A DNA stretch of 38,335 nt from Gammaproteobacteria bacterium (GCA_026981985.1 JALSHZ010000142.1:1-38335); one strand, 5' to 3'. Counted from the first letter of the stretch, positions 19,498 to 28,419 are shown. Numbers and translations are program-made. Notes: generated by a model not told the origin, from the sequence alone.

Positions 19498-19914
19498 CTA
19501 GCACTGATGTGTGATTCTGGTGGGTTCCTGCTGACAGACCATGATCCCGTCATGACCACCTGAAACCGCCTTTTCGCGCAGTTCCTGCAGTGACAGCGCA
19601 GCGTAGTTCATGATGCGGATCAGCATCGGCATATTGATGCCGGTGACGACTTCGACGTTGGGTAGGTCGAGCAGGCGCTGGGCGATATTGCTGGGTGTGG
19701 AGCCGTACATGTCGGTCAGTACGAGCACGCCGTCACCGCTGTTGATGCGCAGGCAGATGACGCGCGCCATGAGATTCATCTCGTCGATATCGAATTCGGG
19801 GAAGATGGAAAGCGCCTCGGTATCCAGCGGGCAGACGCCCAGCGTGGTGCTCGCCTGTTCAAGCATTTCCTCGCCGATGCGTCCGTGGGTGATGACCAGT
19901 ATGCCGACGGTCAT
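19498..19914 (-). CDS. PTS EIIA component, mannose/fructose family
   Basis: A 138-residue EIIA-Man fold protein: MTVGILVITH with the phospho-accepting His10, SGDGVLVLTDMYGSTPSNIA and VVTGINMPMLIR. Its start ATGA overlaps the rapZ stop by four bases, so the ATG at 19914 is preferred over an upstream in-frame Met. No EIIB, EIIC or EIID partner is encoded nearby. A regulatory rather than transport role is likely, as for other proteobacterial proteins in this hprK-rapZ context. Confidence 0.9.
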   Translation of the reverse strand: MTVGILVITHGRIGEEMLEQASTTLGVCPLDTEALSIFPEFDIDEMNLMARVICLRINSGDGVLVLTDMYGSTPSNIAQRLLDLPNVEVVTGINMPMLIRIMNYAALSLQELREKAVSGGHDGIMVCQQEPTRITHQC

Positions 19915-20771
19915 CGCAGTTCCCGATGTTTGACATGCACGCTGTCGCCAAGTTGATTGCGAAGATGGGCAGCGAGCCGCTCCGCCATATAGACCGAACG
20001 GTGGCGGCCTCCGGTACAACCGACCGACAGCGTGACGTAGCTGCGATTGCAGGCGCGGAAATGTGGTATCCACTGGTCGAGGAACTGGTGGATGGAATGA
20101 AACATCGTAGCGACCTCCTCGTGCTGTTCAAGGAAGTCGATAATGGGCTGTTCCAGACCAGTATGGGGGCGCAGCTTGGGCTCCCAATGTGGGTTGGGCA
20201 GGCAACGCAAGTCGAAGATGAAGTCGGAATCCAGAGGAATGCCATGTTTGAAGCCGAATGACTGTATCAACAGCGACAAGCCGCCGTGGAAGTCTCCGGG
20301 TGCGCGTTCCTTGACCAGCAGGCTCAGCTCATGGACGTTGAGTCGTGAGGTATCGATGGCGAGGTCGGCAAAGGCGGCGATTGCCTGCATCATCTCGCGC
20401 TCGCTCTGAATGGCTTCCACCAGTGGCAGGCCGGTATGCGTCAGCGGATGTTTGCGGCGGGTTTCACTGTAGCGTTTGATCAGCACATCTTCGCTGGCCT
20501 GCAAATAGATCAGGGAGACCTCGAAGCCCTGTTCGCGGAAGAGATCGAGAATCCGCTCCAGGTCGTGGAGTGCGCGTTCACCTGAACGGGCATCGATGCC
20601 CAGGGCAATATGATCGTAGCCCTCGGGCAGATTGCTGGACAGTTCTCTGACGGTGGTTTCCAGCAGCGTGATCGGGAGGTTGTCGATACAGTAATAGCCT
20701 TCGTCTTCGAAGGCATTCAGCGCGATGGATTTCCCCGAACCTGAGAGGCCACTGACGATAGTGATTTTCAT
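19911..20771 (-). CDS. rapZ: RNase adapter protein / P-loop nucleotide-binding RapZ
   Basis: A 286-residue protein with Walker A GLSGSGKS at 8-15 followed by ALNAFEDEGYYCIDNLP. The C-terminal domain contains FIFDLRCLPNPHWEP and VGCTGGRHRSVYMAERLA, the phosphosugar-binding signature. In enterobacteria RapZ hands the sRNA GlmZ to RNase E and senses glucosamine-6-phosphate. Here that role is by family. It is embedded between hprK and the EIIA-Man-like gene, the usual proteobacterial arrangement. Confidence 0.94.
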   Translation of the reverse strand: MKITIVSGLSGSGKSIALNAFEDEGYYCIDNLPITLLETTVRELSSNLPEGYDHIALGIDARSGERALHDLERILDLFREQGFEVSLIYLQASEDVLIKRYSETRRKHPLTHTGLPLVEAIQSEREMMQAIAAFADLAIDTSRLNVHELSLLVKERAPGDFHGGLSLLIQSFGFKHGIPLDSDFIFDLRCLPNPHWEPKLRPHTGLEQPIIDFLEQHEEVATMFHSIHQFLDQWIPHFRACNRSYVTLSVGCTGGRHRSVYMAERLAAHLRNQLGDSVHVKHRELR

Positions 20772-20877
20772 GGGTGAAGGCTGATCCCGTCTCTGCTAGC
20801 GTTGATCGCGGATTCCTCACTGGTGTGACGAGCGCTTGCCACACGCTGGGAACTCCGGGCGGGTGGATACGATGGCG

Positions 20878-21429
20878 CTATTTCGTCTCGTCATGCGCCG
20901 CAGTGCCGGTGTCGAGCAGTTGCTGCAGGCGCGCCTGAAAGTCCACGGCGGAATTATACCCGTTTCGAATCAACAAGTGGTTACGAACGGCGGTTTCTAC
21001 CAGGATCGGGAGGCTCCTGCCAGGGGAGACGCCGAGGGTGATGGTTGGGAAGGTTTGCTCGCAGATACGGGTGCTGCCGATGTAACCGGACAAGCGTTGT
21101 TCCGTGCTGTCGTTGGCGCGTGGCATGGCTACCAGTTCAATGATGAGATCAAGCGGGTGGCAGGGTGAAATGGCGGAATCATCAAACAGTTTGCGGATAT
21201 TGATGACGCCCAAGCCTCTGATCTCAAGAAAATCCTGGAGCAGCGTTGGGCACCGTCCCATGACCCGCTGACCGTCGCCGACGGTGAATTCTGGCGCATC
21301 GTCGGCGACCAGTTGATGTCCCCGGCTGATCAGATCCAGCGCCAGTTCGCTCTTGCCGATGCCGGCCTCTCCTGCAATCAGGATGCCGACGTCGTCGATG
21401 ACCAGAAACACACCGTGCGCGATCTGCAT
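20878..21429 (-). CDS. hprK: short HPr kinase/phosphorylase (kinase domain only)
   Basis: A 183-residue HprK C-terminal domain. Its P-loop is AGEAGIGKSELALDL (20-27), followed by HQLVADDAPEF with the paired Asp. The HprK signature LEIRGLGVINI lies at ~68-78. It would phosphorylate Ser46 of NPr and reverse the reaction. Most HprK proteins are ~310 residues with an N-terminal ~130-residue domain. Here an in-frame TGA lies two codons before the ATG and ptsN ends 17 bases upstream, so that domain is absent rather than missed. Alphaproteobacterial HprK are similarly short. About 105 bases separate it from rapZ. Confidence 0.85.
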   Translation of the reverse strand: MQIAHGVFLVIDDVGILIAGEAGIGKSELALDLISRGHQLVADDAPEFTVGDGQRVMGRCPTLLQDFLEIRGLGVINIRKLFDDSAISPCHPLDLIIELVAMPRANDSTEQRLSGYIGSTRICEQTFPTITLGVSPGRSLPILVETAVRNHLLIRNGYNSAVDFQARLQQLLDTGTAAHDETK

Positions 21430-21446
21430 TCGTCAGAATGGGGCGA

Positions 21447-21914
21447 TCAGGCCGCGATGTGTGACTGCCATTGGATCAGTTGCTGATACAGCGCTTCGCA
21501 GTGATGTGTGTTGCGTAATTCGGTCACCAGGTCGCGGTTGCCAAGCATCTCGGCCAGCCGGGCGAGGATCTCGAGGTGACTGGCATTGTCTTCCAGGGGA
21601 ACTGCCAGTGCGAAGAGGATGTCCACCGGCGCCTGATCGGGTGCATCAAAGTCGATACCCTTTTCGAGCTTGATCATCGCAATGGTGGGTGAGGTGATAT
21701 TGGCAAGGCGGGTATGAGGAATTGCAACCCCTCGTCCCAGGCCGGTGGTGCCGAGACGCTCGCGATTCAGGAGGCCATCGAAGGTTTCTTCTTCGGAGAG
21801 TTCCGGGCTGGATTTGGCCAGCAGGCTGCTGAGAATTTCCAATGCCCGTTTTTTGCTGGTGGCTTCCGGATTGCAGAGTATCTGGCCGGCCGGGAGAAGG
21901 GGTGCAATATTCAT
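21447..21914 (-). CDS. ptsN: PTS EIIA-Ntr
   Basis: A 155-residue EIIA of the fructose/mannitol type. The phospho-acceptor is His67 in GVAIPHTRL, flanked by RERLGTTGLGRG. DILFALAVPLEDNASHLEILARLAEML is the family core. It receives phosphate from NPr and, in relatives, controls potassium transport and stress sigma activity by its phosphorylation state. It sits 21 bases after hpf in the rpoN operon. Confidence 0.94.
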   Translation of the reverse strand: MNIAPLLPAGQILCNPEATSKKRALEILSSLLAKSSPELSEEETFDGLLNRERLGTTGLGRGVAIPHTRLANITSPTIAMIKLEKGIDFDAPDQAPVDILFALAVPLEDNASHLEILARLAEMLGNRDLVTELRNTHHCEALYQQLIQWQSHIAA

Positions 21915-21935
21915 TGGCGCCAGGCCTTCGGTAGG

Positions 21936-22277
21936 CTATTCGGTTTCGCCGACCACGACGTTGCGGTGCGAACCTTCGTTGTGATTGCGGTGGTGGTTGT
22001 GGTTCTTTTCCTTATGCTTGACCACCTGACGGTCGAGTTTGTCCACGAGCTTGTCCAACGCAGCATACATGTCTTCCTCGACCGACTCGGCAAACAGCCG
22101 GGCACCGCTGACGTGCAATTCGGCCTCTGCTTTTTGCCGCAGCTTTTCGACGGTGAGAATCACTTTGGCATCGATCACTTGGTCGAAGTGGCGTGCCAGC
22201 CTCTGGAATTTTTCTGTGACATAGTTTCTGAGGGAATCGGTGATATCGACATGATGTCCTGTCAGCGTCAGTTGCAT
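21936..22277 (-). CDS. hpf: short ribosome hibernation-promoting factor
   Basis: A 113-residue HPF/YfiA-family protein beginning MQLTLTGHHVDITDSLRNYV. The beta-alpha fold ends with VEEDMYAALDKLVDKLDRQV, followed by a His/Asn-rich tail (KEKNHNHHRNHN). It binds the 30S subunit and supports 100S dimers at low growth. The long-form C-terminal dimerisation domain is absent. The start at 22277 is fixed by an AAGGAGAT ribosome-binding site seven bases upstream; the upstream extension in the same frame is not coding-like. Standard location after rpoN. Confidence 0.93.
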   Translation of the reverse strand: MQLTLTGHHVDITDSLRNYVTEKFQRLARHFDQVIDAKVILTVEKLRQKAEAELHVSGARLFAESVEEDMYAALDKLVDKLDRQVVKHKEKNHNHHRNHNEGSHRNVVVGETE

Positions 22278-22466
22278 AACGGATCTCCTTGGTTGGATGG
22301 AAAGTCGCCATCTGGTGAGCCCGCGGGACGGGGGCAATCCACGATGTCCATGGATGCTTGTCCGGTTGCGGTGCGTTGCCGGATAGCGCGGTGAAACTGT
22401 GGAATGTACAGAGCGGATACGCCGAGCTGCGTATCGGGTGAGTCGAGCACGCCTTGTTTGTTGTTG

Positions 22467-23954
22467 TCAGGCAATATGCTTTCTCTCGTTGGAGGGAGGA
22501 ATGCGCATGGCTTCACGATATTTGGCGACCGTTCTTCGAGCCACTTTTACGCCTTTTTCTTCTAATAAGATAGAGGTTATCTTGCTATCACTCAAGGGCT
22601 TTTGCGGATCTTCCTCACTGATCAGTGTACGAATCATGGCGCGAATCGCGGTAGCGGAGGCATTGCCACCGTCTGAGGTATTGAGCTGACTGGAGAAAAA
22701 GTACTTGAACTCGAACATGCCGCGTGGCGTCAGCATGTATTTGCTGGTTGTGACGCGGGAAATCGTCGACTCATGCATGCCCAGTTCTTCGGCGATATCG
22801 CGCAGTACCATGGGTTTCATCGCCTCCTCCCCGTGCTCGAAGAACCCCTGCTGCTTGTCGATAATGGCCTCGGCGACACGCAGAATCGTACTGTTACGGC
22901 TCTGGATGCTCTTGATGAACCAGCGGGCTTCCTGCAACTGCTCGCGGATGTACTGGTTGTCGGCACTTTTGTCACCGCGCTTGACCAGTGTCGAATAGTA
23001 GGGGTGAACCCGTAGGTGGGGAGCGATATCCGGATTGAGAGAGACCACCCACTTGCCCTCATGCTGCGTGACATAGACATCCGGCGTGACATAGGCGGCG
23101 GTGTTCTGGCTATACTCGGCGCCTGGGCGCGGGTTCTGCCGACGGATCAGTTCGATGGCGCGTTCCAGAGCCTCGGTGTCGAGACCACTGCGGCTCATCA
23201 GTTTTTTCAGGTTTTGCTTTTCCAGTTCGGTAAAGCAGCGCTGCAAGACCATCAATGCGTTGTCTTTCACTTCGCCATCGGCATCCGACTGCCGTACCTG
23301 GCTGATTAAACTCTGTTGCAGGTTTTCGGCGCAGCAACCCGGTGGCTCGAACTGCATGATCAAGTGCTGGACGACCTGCACCGATTCGATGTCCAGCGGC
23401 TCTTCAACTGCCTCGGCCGGGAGCGCGCTGGCGATCTCTTCGTAGAGACTCTCCAGGGGCTCGGCAAGATAGCCATCGTCGTCGATATTGTGGATTAGAT
23501 ACTGGCCGATCATCCGGTCGATGTCGTTAAGTGGCGTCAGCTCCAGTTGCTCCAGCAGGTGTTCGATGAGTCCTTCGGCTGCGCCGGGCTGGTTTTCCAG
23601 GATCTCGGCGGCCGAGACTGCGTCGGTATTGAGCGGGGGGGCAGGTGGCGCGTCGTAGACGCTGTCCCAACTTGTATCGACGGCGAGTTCGGCGGGGATT
23701 TGCTGGGTGGCGTCGGTGCCGGGCAGTTCGGTAGCGGCGTCAGCCGAAGCGTAGGGATTTTCCTGCTCGATCAGTGGTTCGTTGGTGCTTTGTTCGGGCT
23801 CTTCGAGTTCCAGCAGCGGGTTTTGCTCCACCATCTCCTGGATCTGCTGTTGTAGTTCCAGGGTCGAATACTGGAGCAGGCGAATGGTCTGCTGCAGCTG
23901 AGGCGTCAGCGTCAGGTTCTGGCCGATACGGAGCTGTAGATTGGCTTTGAGCAT
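22467..23954 (-). CDS. rpoN: RNA polymerase sigma-54 factor
   Basis: A 495-residue sigma-54. The Gln/Leu-rich region I (LTPQLQQTIRLLQYSTLELQ) that contacts activators is followed by an acidic region II. The core-binding domain and helix-turn-helix (ESTISRVTTSKYMLTPRG) come next. The C-terminal RpoN box ARRTVAKYRE, which reads the -24 element, completes it. It is preceded by lptB and followed by hpf and ptsN, the classical order. A 189-base gap separates it from hpf, in which I saw no good -24/-12 site. Confidence 0.96.
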   Translation of the reverse strand: MLKANLQLRIGQNLTLTPQLQQTIRLLQYSTLELQQQIQEMVEQNPLLELEEPEQSTNEPLIEQENPYASADAATELPGTDATQQIPAELAVDTSWDSVYDAPPAPPLNTDAVSAAEILENQPGAAEGLIEHLLEQLELTPLNDIDRMIGQYLIHNIDDDGYLAEPLESLYEEIASALPAEAVEEPLDIESVQVVQHLIMQFEPPGCCAENLQQSLISQVRQSDADGEVKDNALMVLQRCFTELEKQNLKKLMSRSGLDTEALERAIELIRRQNPRPGAEYSQNTAAYVTPDVYVTQHEGKWVVSLNPDIAPHLRVHPYYSTLVKRGDKSADNQYIREQLQEARWFIKSIQSRNSTILRVAEAIIDKQQGFFEHGEEAMKPMVLRDIAEELGMHESTISRVTTSKYMLTPRGMFEFKYFFSSQLNTSDGGNASATAIRAMIRTLISEEDPQKPLSDSKITSILLEEKGVKVARRTVAKYREAMRIPPSNERKHIA

Positions 23955-24036
23955 AGGGTTATTATGCCCGACGCACGGCTAATTGTTAAGCAAATTTCAT
24001 GCCAAAAATTAAGCTCGGCATCCGAAATGAGAACTG

Positions 24037-24762
24037 TTAGAGGGTGAAGTTTTCGCCAAGATAGAAACGCTTGACGTCGGGGTTGTGCAGGAGGGCTTCG
24101 GGCTCGCCCTCGGCCATCATGTGGCCGTCGTGAAGAATATAACCGCGGGAGCAGATGCCCAGGGTTTCGCGAACATTGTGGTCGGTGATCAACACGCCAA
24201 TGTTGTTATCCACAAGATGCGTGATAATTCGCTGGATGTCCAGTACCGAAATCGGGTCGACCCCCGCAAAAGGCTCATCCAGCAGGATGAACGATGGTTC
24301 CGTGGCCAGTGTCCGGGCGATTTCCACGCGCCGCCGTTCCCCCCCGGACAGGCTGATGCCAAGGCTGTCCCGGATATGCTCGATCTGCAACTCCTCCAAC
24401 AGGGCATCGAGTTTGTCGTTACGCTGCTGCTGTGACAGTTCCTTGCGCAGTTCCAGTACTGCCTTGATGTTATCGGCGACGCTCAGTTTGCGAAACACCG
24501 ATGCCTCCTGTGGCAAATAGCCGACGCCGAGCCGGGCGCGCTCGTGCATTGGTTTGTCGGTAATATCCGTGTCGTCGAGCGTAATGCTGCCGCCATCAGG
24601 AGGAATCAGCCCGACGATGATATAGAAGCAGGTGGTCTTGCCGGCACCGTTCGGGCCGAGCAGGCCAACGACTTCGCCGCTTTCGACATGCAGCGACACA
24701 TCCTTGAGTATCGGTCGTTTCCTGAAGCTCTTGCTCAGGTTGGCAGCGCGCAGAATACTCAT
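24037..24762 (-). CDS. lptB: LPS export ABC transporter ATPase
   Basis: A 241-residue ABC ATPase powering the LptB2FG extractor. Walker A is [15 protein letters not shown], the Q-loop region [11 protein letters not shown], the signature [14 protein letters not shown] and Walker [14 protein letters not shown]; the switch His is in [10 protein letters not shown]. The start overlaps lptA by four bases. lptF and lptG are not in the window. Confidence 0.96.
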   Translation of the reverse strand: MSILRAANLSKSFRKRPILKDVSLHVESGEVVGLLGPNGAGKTTCFYIIVGLIPPDGGSITLDDTDITDKPMHERARLGVGYLPQEASVFRKLSVADNIKAVLELRKELSQQQRNDKLDALLEELQIEHIRDSLGISLSGGERRRVEIARTLATEPSFILLDEPFAGVDPISVLDIQRIITHLVDNNIGVLITDHNVRETLGICSRGYILHDGHMMAEGEPEALLHNPDVKRFYLGENFTL

Positions 24763-25247
24763 TCGGCCGGCTGGAAGATGACTTCGACGCGTTTTTTGGC
24801 CTTGCTGCCACCGGCCTTGAGGTTGCCCCGGTTCAGGTCGTATTCGATGTAGTCGTTTTCGATCCGGTTGCGGCCCTGGGTGAGTTTGCCATTGCCGATA
24901 AGTGTCAGCAGACCAGCGCTACTATCGAAGCGAATCTTGCCCGCTTCGCCGCTGACGTTGGTGCCGTCATCAAGGCGGGTGTCGAAGCGAGCCGGGTTGC
25001 CGCGCGCCTCGATGCTACCGAGCTTGCCGTCGGTGACGAATACGGTCAGCGACTCCGCCGTCAGCTTCATTTCGCCCTGGGTCAGCAGCACATTGCCGCT
25101 ATAGGTTGTCGACTGCGCCTTCTGGTCGAGTTCCAGCGAGTCCGCAGAGATCTTTACCGGTGGCGCTGAAGCAGCCTGAACGGCAGCCGGAAGAAGTAGC
25201 GAAAGAGACAGTAATAGCAGGCGTAAGCGGCTGATTTCACGGAACAT
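24759..25247 (-). CDS. lptA: periplasmic LPS transport protein LptA
   Basis: A 162-residue OstA-fold protein bridging inner and outer membranes during LPS export. A signal peptide ([19 protein letters not shown] then ASAPP) precedes the jellyroll repeats, such as [35 protein letters not shown] and [11 protein letters not shown]. The start lies inside the end of lptC by 11 bases, and the stop overlaps lptB by four, so the three are translationally coupled. Confidence 0.92.
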   Translation of the reverse strand: MFREISRLRLLLLSLSLLLPAAVQAASAPPVKISADSLELDQKAQSTTYSGNVLLTQGEMKLTAESLTVFVTDGKLGSIEARGNPARFDTRLDDGTNVSGEAGKIRFDSSAGLLTLIGNGKLTQGRNRIENDYIEYDLNRGNLKAGGSKAKKRVEVIFQPAE

Positions 25248-25776
25248 AGTAGCCTTCGATATTGTGGCGTAAGCGGAGCCAATGGGTCTGAAGATTAGCC
25301 GTCAATGCCTCCCCGCGCAAACGGCTATTACCCTGCGTGATGTTGACGAGGGCGTCGGTAGTCGCCAGTTTACGGCCAAGATCGAGCGCGAGATCGGATG
25401 TCGTCAGCGTCAGATCATCCTGTGCCTTGCCTGTTGCGACAATGCCGCCGCGCAGTTCCGCCTGTGTCATGGCGGCGTCCATCCACGCCGAATGTGCAGT
25501 GATGTCCCAGCGTCCAGTTTCGCTCAGCAGAATGAAACGTGGGGCCTCGAGCTTGAAATCATGACTGCCGCTGAGCTGCCGTAGCGCCGAGCCGGTGACA
25601 CGGTGGGTCATGTTGCCGTCGTGATCGAAAGCGGCAAGCTTGAAGTCGTCCAGGTGGTAGTCGTCTTCGACCGTCAGGGGTGTGGTGTCGTCCTGTTGTC
25701 CCTGATCCAGTGTCAGCAACCAGGTGATCGCCAGAGCCGTGAATATGGCCAGTAGAGAAAGGTGTCCACGTGACAT
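25237..25776 (-). CDS. lptC: LPS export inner-membrane protein LptC
   Basis: A 179-residue bitopic protein. One N-terminal membrane helix (LSLLAIFTALAITWLLTL) is followed by a periplasmic OstA-like jellyroll: YHLDDFKLAAFDHDGNMTHR, LEAPRFILLSETGRWDITAH and LRGEALTANLQ. It takes LPS from LptB2FG to LptA. It follows kdsC by three bases and overlaps lptA. Confidence 0.9.
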   Translation of the reverse strand: MSRGHLSLLAIFTALAITWLLTLDQGQQDDTTPLTVEDDYHLDDFKLAAFDHDGNMTHRVTGSALRQLSGSHDFKLEAPRFILLSETGRWDITAHSAWMDAAMTQAELRGGIVATGKAQDDLTLTTSDLALDLGRKLATTDALVNITQGNSRLRGEALTANLQTHWLRLRHNIEGYYVP

Positions 25777-25779
25777 GGA

Positions 25780-26301
25780 TTACAGGTAGCTGGCCAGTTT
25801 GTCGTCGAGCACCCCGCGTGCCCGCATCAGGAATTCGCAGACCTCCCGACCGGCGCCACGACCCCCCTTGGCGTGGGTGATCCAGTCGGCATGCTCCAGC
25901 ACCATAGGATGCGAGTCCGCCACCGCGATCGCCAGGCCGACCTGCTTCATCACCGGCAGATCGACGACATCATCGCCAACGTAGGCGACCACCGCAGGGT
26001 CGAGCCCGGTTTCCTTGAGCAGTTCCGCAAAGGCAGGGCGCTTGTCGCGATGGCCTTGCATGACCAGCTCGATGCCGAGGTCGCGGGTGCGGTGCTTGAC
26101 CACCTCGGAGCTGCGTCCAGTCAGAATGGCCGCGCGGATGCCGCACTCCTGCAGCATGCGGATGCCATGCCCGTCCTTCGAATTGAAGGCCTTGTACTCT
26201 TGGCCGTCGTCGCCAATGAACAGCGAGCCGTCGGTGAGTACGCCATCAACGTCGAAAATGACCAGTTCGATTGTCTTTGCCGTTGCGGTGAGTTGATCCA
26301 T
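25780..26301 (-). CDS. kdsC: 3-deoxy-D-manno-octulosonate-8-phosphate phosphatase
   Basis: A 173-residue capless HAD phosphatase that releases Kdo from Kdo-8-phosphate. Motif I is VIFDVDGVLTDGSLF, motif II AILTGRSS, the motif III Lys lies in HRDKRPAF, and motif IV is YVGDDVVDLPVM. GGRGAGREVCEFLM is the conserved C-terminal arm used in the tetramer. It follows kdsD after 125 bases that contain a repeat fragment. Confidence 0.94.
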   Translation of the reverse strand: MDQLTATAKTIELVIFDVDGVLTDGSLFIGDDGQEYKAFNSKDGHGIRMLQECGIRAAILTGRSSEVVKHRTRDLGIELVMQGHRDKRPAFAELLKETGLDPAVVAYVGDDVVDLPVMKQVGLAIAVADSHPMVLEHADWITHAKGGRGAGREVCEFLMRARGVLDDKLASYL

Positions 26302-26372
26302 GATGACTGTTTTCCTGTTCTTATGCGGATAGTGGTGATCTTATCAAGGTCGGGGGTGGATACCATCCCGCA

Positions 26373-26420
26373 AGGGATATACGCCTTCGGTGGTGGTAGC
26401 CCTCCCTGACGCTGGATCCG
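26373..26420. repeat. fragment of the 6.8-kb intergenic repeat
   Basis: AGGGATATACGCC then TGGTGGTAGCCCTCCCT and GCTGGATCC closely follow the middle of the tandem units at 6795-7015. The fragment is ~50 bases long, lacks the palindromic outer end, and stops six bases short of the kdsD stop codon. It separates kdsD from kdsC in an otherwise tightly packed operon. Confidence 0.65.
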
Positions 26421-26426
26421 AGTTAT

Positions 26427-27413
26427 TCAGACCACCCCTGCCCGCAGCAGATCGAGCATGTTGAGCGCCCCGATGACCCGGTTATCCGCGTCGATCACCG
26501 GCAGGGCGTTGATCTTGTGCTTCTCCATCAGATTTAGCGCATCGACGGCCAGTGCATCGGCGCTGATGGCGCGGCAGGGCGATGTCATCTCCGAGTCGAT
26601 ATTGAGCTGGTGAATGTCGATCTGCCGGTCAAGCGTGCGCCGCAGGTCGCCATCGGTGTAGATGCCGATCAGCTGTCCGCTGCTGTCGGTAATGGTCGTG
26701 CAGCCCAAGCTTTTGGCCGTCATTTCCATCAAGGCTACCGTCAATGGTGTGCCGGGCGCTACCCGGGGCACATCGTCGCCATCGTGCATCACGTCGCGCA
26801 CGCTGAGCAGCAGCCGCCGTCCCAGCTTGCCACCCGGGTGAGAACGGGCGAAATCTTCAGCAGTGAAACCGCGGATCTTCAGCAGGCTGACCGCCAGTGC
26901 GTCGCCCAGGGCCAGCGTTACTGTGGTGCTGGAGGTGGGGGCCAGGTTCAGTGGGCAAGCCTCTTTCTCCACCGAAATATCCAGGTGGATATCGCAGGCC
27001 GCAGCGAGCGGCGAGGCGGGGTTGCCCGTCATCGCGATCAGCGGCACATCGAGACGGCGAATGATCGGTACGATGCTGAGAATTTCGTCGGTGGATCCCG
27101 AATTGGAAATGGCGATGACCACGTCGTCCGCAGTGATCATGCCGAGATCGCCATGACTGGCTTCGCCGGGGTGGACGAAAAAGGCGGGGGAGCCGGTGCT
27201 GGCCAGTGTCGCCGCGATCTTGCCGCCGATATGACCGGATTTGCCCATGCCTGTGACGACGATGCGACCGCGGCAGTCATACAGCTTGTCGCAGGCGGCG
27301 ATGAATGTGTCATCGAGACGTGATCTGAGCGCGGCAATGGCTTGCGCTTCGGTATCGAGCACATCGCGAGCGAGGTCGAGGAGTTGTTGCTGAGGTAGCG
27401 TCATGGTGGTCAC
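26427..27413 (-). CDS. kdsD: D-arabinose-5-phosphate isomerase
   Basis: A 328-residue enzyme converting ribulose-5-phosphate to arabinose-5-phosphate, the first Kdo precursor. The SIS domain (~40-180) contains VVTGMGKSGHIGGKIAATL, FFVHPGEASHGDLGMI and AISNSGSTDEI. Two CBS motifs follow (~205-320: VALMEMTAKSLGCTTITDSS and NALPVIDADNRVIGALN). It overlaps the exchanger gene by four bases and precedes kdsC. Confidence 0.95.
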   Translation of the reverse strand: MTTMTLPQQQLLDLARDVLDTEAQAIAALRSRLDDTFIAACDKLYDCRGRIVVTGMGKSGHIGGKIAATLASTGSPAFFVHPGEASHGDLGMITADDVVIAISNSGSTDEILSIVPIIRRLDVPLIAMTGNPASPLAAACDIHLDISVEKEACPLNLAPTSSTTVTLALGDALAVSLLKIRGFTAEDFARSHPGGKLGRRLLLSVRDVMHDGDDVPRVAPGTPLTVALMEMTAKSLGCTTITDSSGQLIGIYTDGDLRRTLDRQIDIHQLNIDSEMTSPCRAISADALAVDALNLMEKHKINALPVIDADNRVIGALNMLDLLRAGVV

Positions 27414-28381
27414 GGATCGAGGAACAGCCAGGCCTGATAGGTGAAGAAGACCGCAACGAGCGCGAGCCCCTCGAACCAGTGAATGCGCCGGCTGCTGGTG
27501 CTGGCGCGAAAGCGGAAGGCCATCAGAAACAAGGCAACCGTCAGCGCCAGCATCAACGGGTAGTCGCGATTGAGTACCTGATGCGGCAGCGCTGCGGGCG
27601 CGATCAGGCCGGGCAGGGCCATGACACCGAACAGATTAAACAGATTCGAGCCAATGACATTGCCAACGGCGATATCAGATTCACCCTTGCGCACGCTGAC
27701 GATCGAAGCGGCGAGTTCAGGCAGGCTGGTGCCGATGGCGACGATCGTCAGGCCAATCACCAGATCGCTGACCCCGAGGGCGGTGGCCACGTTGACCGCG
27801 CCCCAGACCAGCATCCTCGCACTGATCAGCAGCACGATCAGGCCAATGGAGAACCACATGATCGCAGTACCGAGCGGCATCTCGGCATTGACCTCGTCAG
27901 CGAGTTCCCCAATCAGTACGTCAGAGGGTTTCACCCGTGTCGCGTCGTAGATCAGAATGCCCATGACGATGAACAGTGACAGTAGCAGGATCAGACCATC
28001 GTTGAAGCTGAGGTAGTTGTCCCAGATCAGCACCAGGCCCACCAGCATGCCGACCAGCAGCACGGGAAGCTCCAGCCGGATCAGGCCGGATGAGATGATG
28101 ACCGGGGCAACCAGCGCGGTCACGCCGAGGATCAGGGCGATATTGGCGATATTGGAACCCACCGCATTACCAACCCCGAGTGATGGATTGCCCTGCCAGG
28201 AGGCGATGGCTGCCACCAGCATCTCCGGTGCCGAGGTGCCGAGGCCGACGATGGTGATACCAATGATCAGCGGTGACAGCCCCAGATTGTGCGCAATGGC
28301 AGAGGCGCCATCGACGAAGCGATCCGAGCTCCAGACGAGCAGGGCAAGTCCGATGACGATGGCGAGAATGGATAGCAGCAT
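27410..28381 (-). CDS. yrbG: calcium/sodium antiporter (YrbG-type)
   Basis: A 323-residue CaCA-family exchanger with ten predicted membrane helices in two inverted halves. The alpha repeats are IIGITIVGLGTSAPEMLVA with GNAVGSNIANIALILG, and VIGLTIVAIGTSLPELAAS with GNVIGSNLFNLFGV. The acidic residues in GTSxPE are the ion ligands. It is the first gene of the Kdo/Lpt block and diverges from mlaF, as in enterobacteria. Confidence 0.92.
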   Translation of the reverse strand: MLLSILAIVIGLALLVWSSDRFVDGASAIAHNLGLSPLIIGITIVGLGTSAPEMLVAAIASWQGNPSLGVGNAVGSNIANIALILGVTALVAPVIISSGLIRLELPVLLVGMLVGLVLIWDNYLSFNDGLILLLSLFIVMGILIYDATRVKPSDVLIGELADEVNAEMPLGTAIMWFSIGLIVLLISARMLVWGAVNVATALGVSDLVIGLTIVAIGTSLPELAASIVSVRKGESDIAVGNVIGSNLFNLFGVMALPGLIAPAALPHQVLNRDYPLMLALTVALFLMAFRFRASTSSRRIHWFEGLALVAVFFTYQAWLFLDP

Positions 28382-28419
28382 ATTGGATAAAGTCCGGATC
28401 GGCGGTCTTGGAGGGCGCG

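Noticed and set aside
22278-22466. Possible sigma-54 promoter in the rpoN-hpf gap
   Set aside because: A TGGACA...TTGC pair was seen but the spacing is wrong for a -24/-12 element.
22268-22516. Minus-strand 82-codon frame between rpoN and hpf
   Set aside because: Overlaps both the rpoN 3' end and the hpf start in another frame, with no motif or ribosome-binding site.
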